From DASUUI01 sp964577965 (lineage in GTDB: Bacteria; Gemmatimonadota; Gemmatimonadetes; Gemmatimonadales; Gemmatimonadaceae): a stretch of DNA of 10,263 nt. This document shows positions 7,880 to 10,263 of the stretch, piece after piece. Location: positions 1 to 10,263 of the forward strand of contig CAZOAT010000086.1 of NCBI GenBank assembly GCA_964577965.1, written 5' to 3'. Numbering within the stretch: the stretch's first letter is position 1; each line of letters opens with the position of its first letter. Position numbers and translations under genes: made by a program. The notes under the pieces were generated by a model, which saw only the letters and a list, made by a program, of their open reading frames with translations, was not told the DNA's origin and searched no databases.

Positions 7880-8463
7880 GCACGACACTGCTCGCACTCG
7901 ACGGAATCATCGCTGCGGTTCGTGCGGCCGCGATGTTTTCCGTCGGCGTCTTCGCCGGGCTGTGCGCGGTTGACTGGGCCGTTCGCACCCGACGCATCAG
8001 TCCCTTCAATCCTGTTGCTCGTTTCTTTCGCTCGACAGTCGATCCGATAATCGCGCCGGTGGAGCGGCGTGTGCTGCGCGCCGGCGGTACGCCGGCGGCT
8101 GCTCCGTGGTGGGCGCTCGTGGCCGCGGTCGTCGCCGCTATCCTGCTGGTGACGCTGCTTGGTTTCATCCGGTCGCAGGTGATCGTGGCTGCGTACGCGC
8201 TGAATGCCGGTCCGATGGGTCTGTACCGGATGGCCGTGTCCTGGACGATCGCCTTCCTTCGCATCGCGCTTCTGGTACGCGTGCTCAGCTCGTGGTTCCC
8301 CATCTCACCCTTTTCCTGGTGGGTACGATGGTCCTACGGCGCCACCGAGTGGATGCTGCGTCCGCTCCGATCTGTGATTCCGATGCTGGGTGCATTCGAC
8401 ATCACGCCGATCGTCGCGTACTTCCTGCTTGGATTCGTCGGGAGAATCCTGATGGGTCTGTAG
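7876..8463 (+). CDS. YggT family integral membrane protein, two YGGT repeats
   Basis: A 195-residue inner membrane protein of the YggT/YlmG family (Pfam YGGT). Known members are linked to osmotic tolerance in bacteria and to division or thylakoid organisation in cyanobacteria and plastids, but no biochemical role is settled. Hydrophobic segments lie near 5-33, 78-98, 115-140 and 174-193. The family motif appears twice: FFRSTVDPIIAPVERR (50-65) and the more canonical ATEWMLRPLRSVIP (156-169) followed by FDITPIVAYFLL. This is the two-repeat form also seen in enteric YggT (about 190 residues) rather than the single-repeat YlmG. The start is TTG at 7876 inside the peptidase stop (TTGA overlap). 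The next in-frame start, ATG at 7933, would remove much of the first hydrophobic segment, so I prefer TTG although no good SD is visible. Translation would then depend on ribosomes finishing the upstream peptidase gene. Confidence 0.85.
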   Translation: MSTTLLALDGIIAAVRAAAMFSVGVFAGLCAVDWAVRTRRISPFNPVARFFRSTVDPIIAPVERRVLRAGGTPAAAPWWALVAAVVAAILLVTLLGFIRSQVIVAAYALNAGPMGLYRMAVSWTIAFLRIALLVRVLSSWFPISPFSWWVRWSYGATEWMLRPLRSVIPMLGAFDITPIVAYFLLGFVGRILMGL

Positions 8464-8494
8464 GCTTTCTCTCAGGAGCACGCAACCGTCAAAA

Positions 8495-8570
8495 CTCGTT
8501 GTTGACAGCCCCGTGAGGCACCCCCACCTTCGCCGCGGCATTCAGGGTGGGTGCACTAACCAACAACGAG
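8495..8570 (+). promoter_or_regulatory. Structured leader: nested inverted repeat before OMP gene
   Basis: A perfect 10-bp inverted repeat, CTCGTTGTTG (8495-8504) and CAACAACGAG (8561-8570), encloses a second one, GCACCC (8518-8523) with GGGTGC (8549-8554), which extends by ACC/GGT (8526-8528 with 8546-8548) across a 2-nt bulge. The 3' arm ends inside the Shine-Dalgarno sequence GAGGAAAG (8568-8575) of the gene at 8578. If transcribed whole, it could partly hide the ribosome binding site. A TTGACA (8502-8507) overlaps the left arm and could be a -35 element, but the hexamer 17 nt downstream (8525-8530) is GC-rich and a poor -10. If that promoter were used, the left arm would not be in the RNA and the repeat could instead be a protein-binding site. 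Confidence 0.4.
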
Positions 8571-8575
8571 GAAAG
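8568..8575 (+). promoter_or_regulatory. Strong ribosome binding site of first OMP gene
   Basis: GAGGAAAG, with its GAGGA core ending 5 nt before ATG 8578, is the best Shine-Dalgarno in the window. It suggests high expression. Its first three bases are part of the 3' arm of the leader inverted repeat. Confidence 0.75.
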
Positions 8576-8577
8576 TA

Positions 8578-9225
8578 ATGAAAAAACTCGCGAACCTTGT
8601 GGTTGCAGGAGCGGTGGTTACATGCCTTTTCGCTGGCAGCGCACAGGCGCAGAACGGTGCAGGACCACTGGATTTCGGCCTCACCGGAGGCATCAACATC
8701 TCCACACTCGGCGGAAGCGACGTGGAGGATGCCGACAACCTGACCGGATTCATGGCAGGAGTGTCGCTGGTCATTCCTGTCAGCCAGATCTTCGCCATTC
8801 AGCCTGAGCTGCTCTACTCCAGAAAGGGAGCCAAGGCATCATCCGGCGGCTTCACTGAGGAGATCCGGCTGGCGTACATCGACATCCCGGTGCTCGCGCG
8901 GATTCCGTTCGGAACCAATCCGGCGATGAGGCCAGTCCTGTTTGCCGGACCGGCTATCGGATTCAACGTCGGTTGCGAGGTCGAACTGAGCGGCGGAGGA
9001 TTAGACGAAAAAGCCGACTGTGACGATCAGGACGTCGACATCGACGTGAAATCAGTCGAGGTCTCGCTGATTGGGGGCGCCGGTCTGGACTTCAACAACT
9101 TCGGGATTTTCGCTCGATATCAGCACGGCGTGACCAGTATTGATGATTCGCCGGACGCTGGGAAGGTGTACAACCGCCTCTTCACGATCGGCGCACGTAT
9201 CTCCATCCCGATGTTCAATCGCTGA
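8578..9225 (+). CDS. Outer membrane beta-barrel protein (PorT/OmpW-like)
   Basis: A 215-residue exported protein. The signal peptide covers residues 1-24 (MKKLANLVV, hydrophobic core, AQA cleavage before QN); the Cys at 16 does not sit in a lipobox, so it is not a lipoprotein. The mature part shows the alternating hydrophobic/polar strands of a small beta-barrel: LDFGLTGGINIS, FAIQPELLYSRKGA, LAYIDIPVLARIP, RPVLFAGPAIGFNVG, VSLIGGAGLDF, FGIFARYQHGV and a final strand FTIGARISIPMF. The pattern PELLYSRKG then YIDIPVLARIP is typical of the PorT / OMP_b-brl_2 family. It probably spans the outer membrane with eight strands; substrate and role are unknown. An acidic loop (about 144-158, seven Asp) carries Cys148, and Cys133 lies just before it, so a loop disulfide is possible. 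It has its own leader and SD and is closed by the hairpin at 9252-9285. Confidence 0.85.
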   Translation: MKKLANLVVAGAVVTCLFAGSAQAQNGAGPLDFGLTGGINISTLGGSDVEDADNLTGFMAGVSLVIPVSQIFAIQPELLYSRKGAKASSGGFTEEIRLAYIDIPVLARIPFGTNPAMRPVLFAGPAIGFNVGCEVELSGGGLDEKADCDDQDVDIDVKSVEVSLIGGAGLDFNNFGIFARYQHGVTSIDDSPDAGKVYNRLFTIGARISIPMFNR

Positions 9226-9251
9226 GATTCCTCACCAACGTATGGATCCGA

Positions 9252-9285
9252 ACGTGCCTCCCGCCGCTATCGGCGGGGGGCACGT
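9252..9285. terminator. Strong 15-bp hairpin after first OMP gene
   Basis: The arms 9252-9266 and 9271-9285 pair along 15 bp with one G-T wobble and a 4-nt loop CTAT. The stem is nearly all G-C, with ACGTGCC/GGCACGT at the base. It starts 26 nt after the stop codon at 9225. No T run follows on the plus strand, so it may act as a non-canonical terminator or a 3'-end stabiliser. Confidence 0.6.
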
Positions 9286-9399
9286 CTGCATCCGCCCAGA
9301 AAACCGTGGTGGGAATCACCCGGCGCTTTTATCGTGTCGGCGCGTTGAGGGTAGTCGCAGTTGTAGACAGCTGGTCAACCCCGAGCCCCGAGACTACAC
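9286..9399 (+). promoter_or_regulatory. Leader/promoter region of second OMP gene
   Basis: This 114-nt stretch between the hairpin and the next ATG presumably contains a promoter. The AT-rich CTTTTATCG near 9326-9334 is the only -10-like spot, with no matching -35. Two tandem copies of CCCCGAG (9379-9385, 9386-9392) lie just before the start; the GAG of the second, 7 nt from ATG 9400, is the only SD-like match. Confidence 0.25.
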
Positions 9400-9924
9400 A
9401 TGCGCCAACTGACAGCTGTAGCGGCCGCGCTCGCGCTGGTCAGCTCCATCGCATCCGCGCAGGATCCCCGGCCCCTCGAGCTCGGCATCGACGCCGGCGT
9501 TGATTTCGGATTGGACGATCCGAACATCACCGTGATCGGAATCCCGATTCAGTCGTTAAGAATCGGCTTCGTGATGACCGACCAAATAAGCATTGAGCCC
9601 ATGTTCTCGCTCAACTCGATCCGTGTCGAGGGAGACAACTTCACCATGTATTCGGCTGCGGTCGGACTGCTGTACCACTTCCAGACCTTCAGGAGTGGGC
9701 CATACGTTCGCCCCTTCTTCGGCGTGACCGGATTGAGTGGCGACGACATCGACGGCGTATCACAGCTCTTCCTCGGCGCCGGGCTGGGCTTGAAGATCCC
9801 CGTCATCGACAATCGGCTCGCCTGGCGCCTCGAGACCAACTTCGCGCACGTCCTCGACGACGATGAAGTGGAAGGAGGCAGCCAGATCGGGCTGCGGGCG
9901 GGACTCTCCTTCTTTACGAGATAG
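9400..9924 (+). CDS. Small outer membrane beta-barrel protein
   Basis: A 174-residue exported protein. The signal peptide covers residues 1-20 (MRQLTAVAAALALVSS, then ASA cleavage before QDP). The mature part has short amphipathic strands (LELGIDAGVDFGL, SLRIGFVMTD, ISIEPMFSLNSIRV, FTMYSAAVGLLYHF, PYVRPFFGVTGLSG, LFLGAGLGLKIPV, LAWRLETNFAHVL, SQIGLRAGLSFF), which is the look of an eight-stranded outer-membrane barrel. No cysteine is present. It has no clear family motif beyond the barrel pattern, so the function is unknown; a structural, adhesive or small-solute role would all fit. The start is ATG 9400, set by the signal peptide; the SD is weak. Its final third is repeated in decayed form immediately downstream, so it belongs to a small tandem barrel family. 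Relationship to the barrel at 8578 is only general. Confidence 0.8.
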   Translation: MRQLTAVAAALALVSSIASAQDPRPLELGIDAGVDFGLDDPNITVIGIPIQSLRIGFVMTDQISIEPMFSLNSIRVEGDNFTMYSAAVGLLYHFQTFRSGPYVRPFFGVTGLSGDDIDGVSQLFLGAGLGLKIPVIDNRLAWRLETNFAHVLDDDEVEGGSQIGLRAGLSFFTR

Positions 9925-9944
9925 AGAAGCTTTCGGGATAAGCG

Positions 9945-10115
9945 CAGCCTATCGCAGGCTTCGCCGGCGCCGGGATCGGGATGAAGATTCCCGTCGCCGA
10001 AAGCCGGTTCGCATAGGGGTCCGAAGGGCTCTTCGCCCAGGCGTTCGAGAACGACGACTTCGAGGCCAGCAACCAGATCGGTCTGACGGCGGGGCGTTCG
10101 TTCTTCACCCGGTAG
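9945..10115 (+). pseudogene. Decayed 3' fragment of a second copy of the small OMP
   Basis: From 9960 to 10112 the plus strand translates into 51 residues that align without gaps to residues 124-174 of the barrel protein just upstream; by hand I count 27 identical. Shared blocks are GAG.G.KIPV, QIGL.AG and the terminal SFFTR, and both end in TAG. Codon 19 of the fragment is TAG (10014-10016), exactly where the intact gene has Trp142 (TGG). Upstream of 9960 similarity continues weakly (TATCGCAG against TATCACAG) but only in a frame shifted by one base. No start codon, signal peptide or first two-thirds is present. The fragment begins about 20-35 nt after the intact gene's stop. It is best read as the remnant of a tandem duplicate that lost its 5' part and then decayed. 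Confidence 0.8.
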
Positions 10116-10143
10116 CGGCGCAACCGGCGAGAAGCGGAACGAG

Positions 10144-10172
10144 GGGCCCAGCGCTGCGCGCCTGGCCCTTTT
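10144..10172 (+). terminator. Intrinsic terminator after OMP gene and its remnant
   Basis: GGG-CCAG (10144-10151, with a bulged C) pairs with CTGG-CCC (10162-10168). An inner CGC/GCG continues the stem (10152-10154 with 10158-10160), and TTTT follows at 10169-10172. This is the most conventional intrinsic terminator in the window and probably ends transcripts from the gene at 9400, or formerly from the lost copy. Confidence 0.6.
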
Positions 10173-10263
10173 CTGCGGTCCGGACAGAAGCGCCCAAACC
10201 CATCGACTGCGGCGGCACCGGGCAACCGCCGGGTCCGCTCCCGTCTGGCGGCGCGCACACTCT
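10173..10263. other. Right-edge non-coding sequence
   Basis: GC-rich sequence after the terminator. It holds a small 6-bp inverted repeat CGGCGG/CCGCCG (10210-10215 with 10226-10231). I see no start codon with a ribosome binding site and no coding pattern on either strand before the window ends. Confidence 0.4.

Noticed and set aside
5641..8493. CAACCGTCAAA occurring before two genes (5641-5651 and 8483-8493)
   Set aside because: An 11-nt exact repeat is expected several times by chance in 10 kb, and the two copies sit at different distances from their start codons.
9914..10258. A 114-codon open frame on the minus strand over the right edge
   Set aside because: It lies opposite the decayed barrel fragment and terminator, has no family pattern or ribosome binding site, and the plus-strand homology explains the sequence better.
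1..10263. Search for CRISPR arrays, insertion sequences, tRNA or rRNA genes, toxin-antitoxin or defence genes
   Set aside because: By eye I found no regularly spaced repeats, transposase motifs, terminal inverted repeats flanking a gene, tRNA-like cloverleaf or rRNA-like sequence. The gene content is housekeeping and envelope.

Overview
The window is a GC-rich stretch (visibly above 60% G+C, with G/C-ending codons in every gene) from a Gram-negative-type bacterium. Four proteins carry Sec signal peptides and two of these look like outer-membrane beta-barrels. The mix of signal-peptide-bearing M16 and S9A peptidases, PorT/OmpW-like barrels ending in aromatic strands, a hexameric-type citrate synthase and a two-repeat YggT protein fits Gemmatimonadota best. 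That assignment is inference from style; no marker gene such as rRNA is present, and a related high-GC phylum is possible.

Layout, left to right. (1) 1-918 (+) is the 3' part of a von Willebrand factor A protein cut by the window edge. It is followed after 15 nt by (2) a full two-domain M16 zinc peptidase (934-3873, +), so the two are probably one transcript. (3) 3874-3993 is a convergent intergenic gap packed with three hairpins. (4) 3994-5385 (-) is citrate synthase, gltA. (5) 5386-5650 is a divergent promoter region with one AT-rich box that could serve both sides. (6) 5651-7879 (+) is a secreted S9A prolyl oligopeptidase, overlapped by 4 nt by (7) a YggT family membrane protein (7876-8463, +). 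(8) 8464-8577 is a leader with a long inverted repeat whose 3' arm runs into the ribosome binding site of (9) a beta-barrel outer membrane protein (8578-9225, +). (10) A 15-bp hairpin closes that unit. (11) 9400-9924 (+) is a second, smaller beta-barrel protein. (12) About 9945-10115 is a decayed copy of the last third of gene 11, broken by one frameshift and one nonsense codon, followed by a hairpin with a T run.

How it works together: the window is mainly housekeeping and envelope functions. Citrate synthase feeds the TCA cycle. The two exported peptidases probably degrade peptides in the periplasm, and the two barrels sit in the outer membrane. I see no mobile element, CRISPR array, toxin-antitoxin pair, defence island or biosynthetic cluster. 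The parts most worth a second look are the decayed barrel paralog and the structured leader before the first barrel gene; I do not see evidence of a new multi-gene system.
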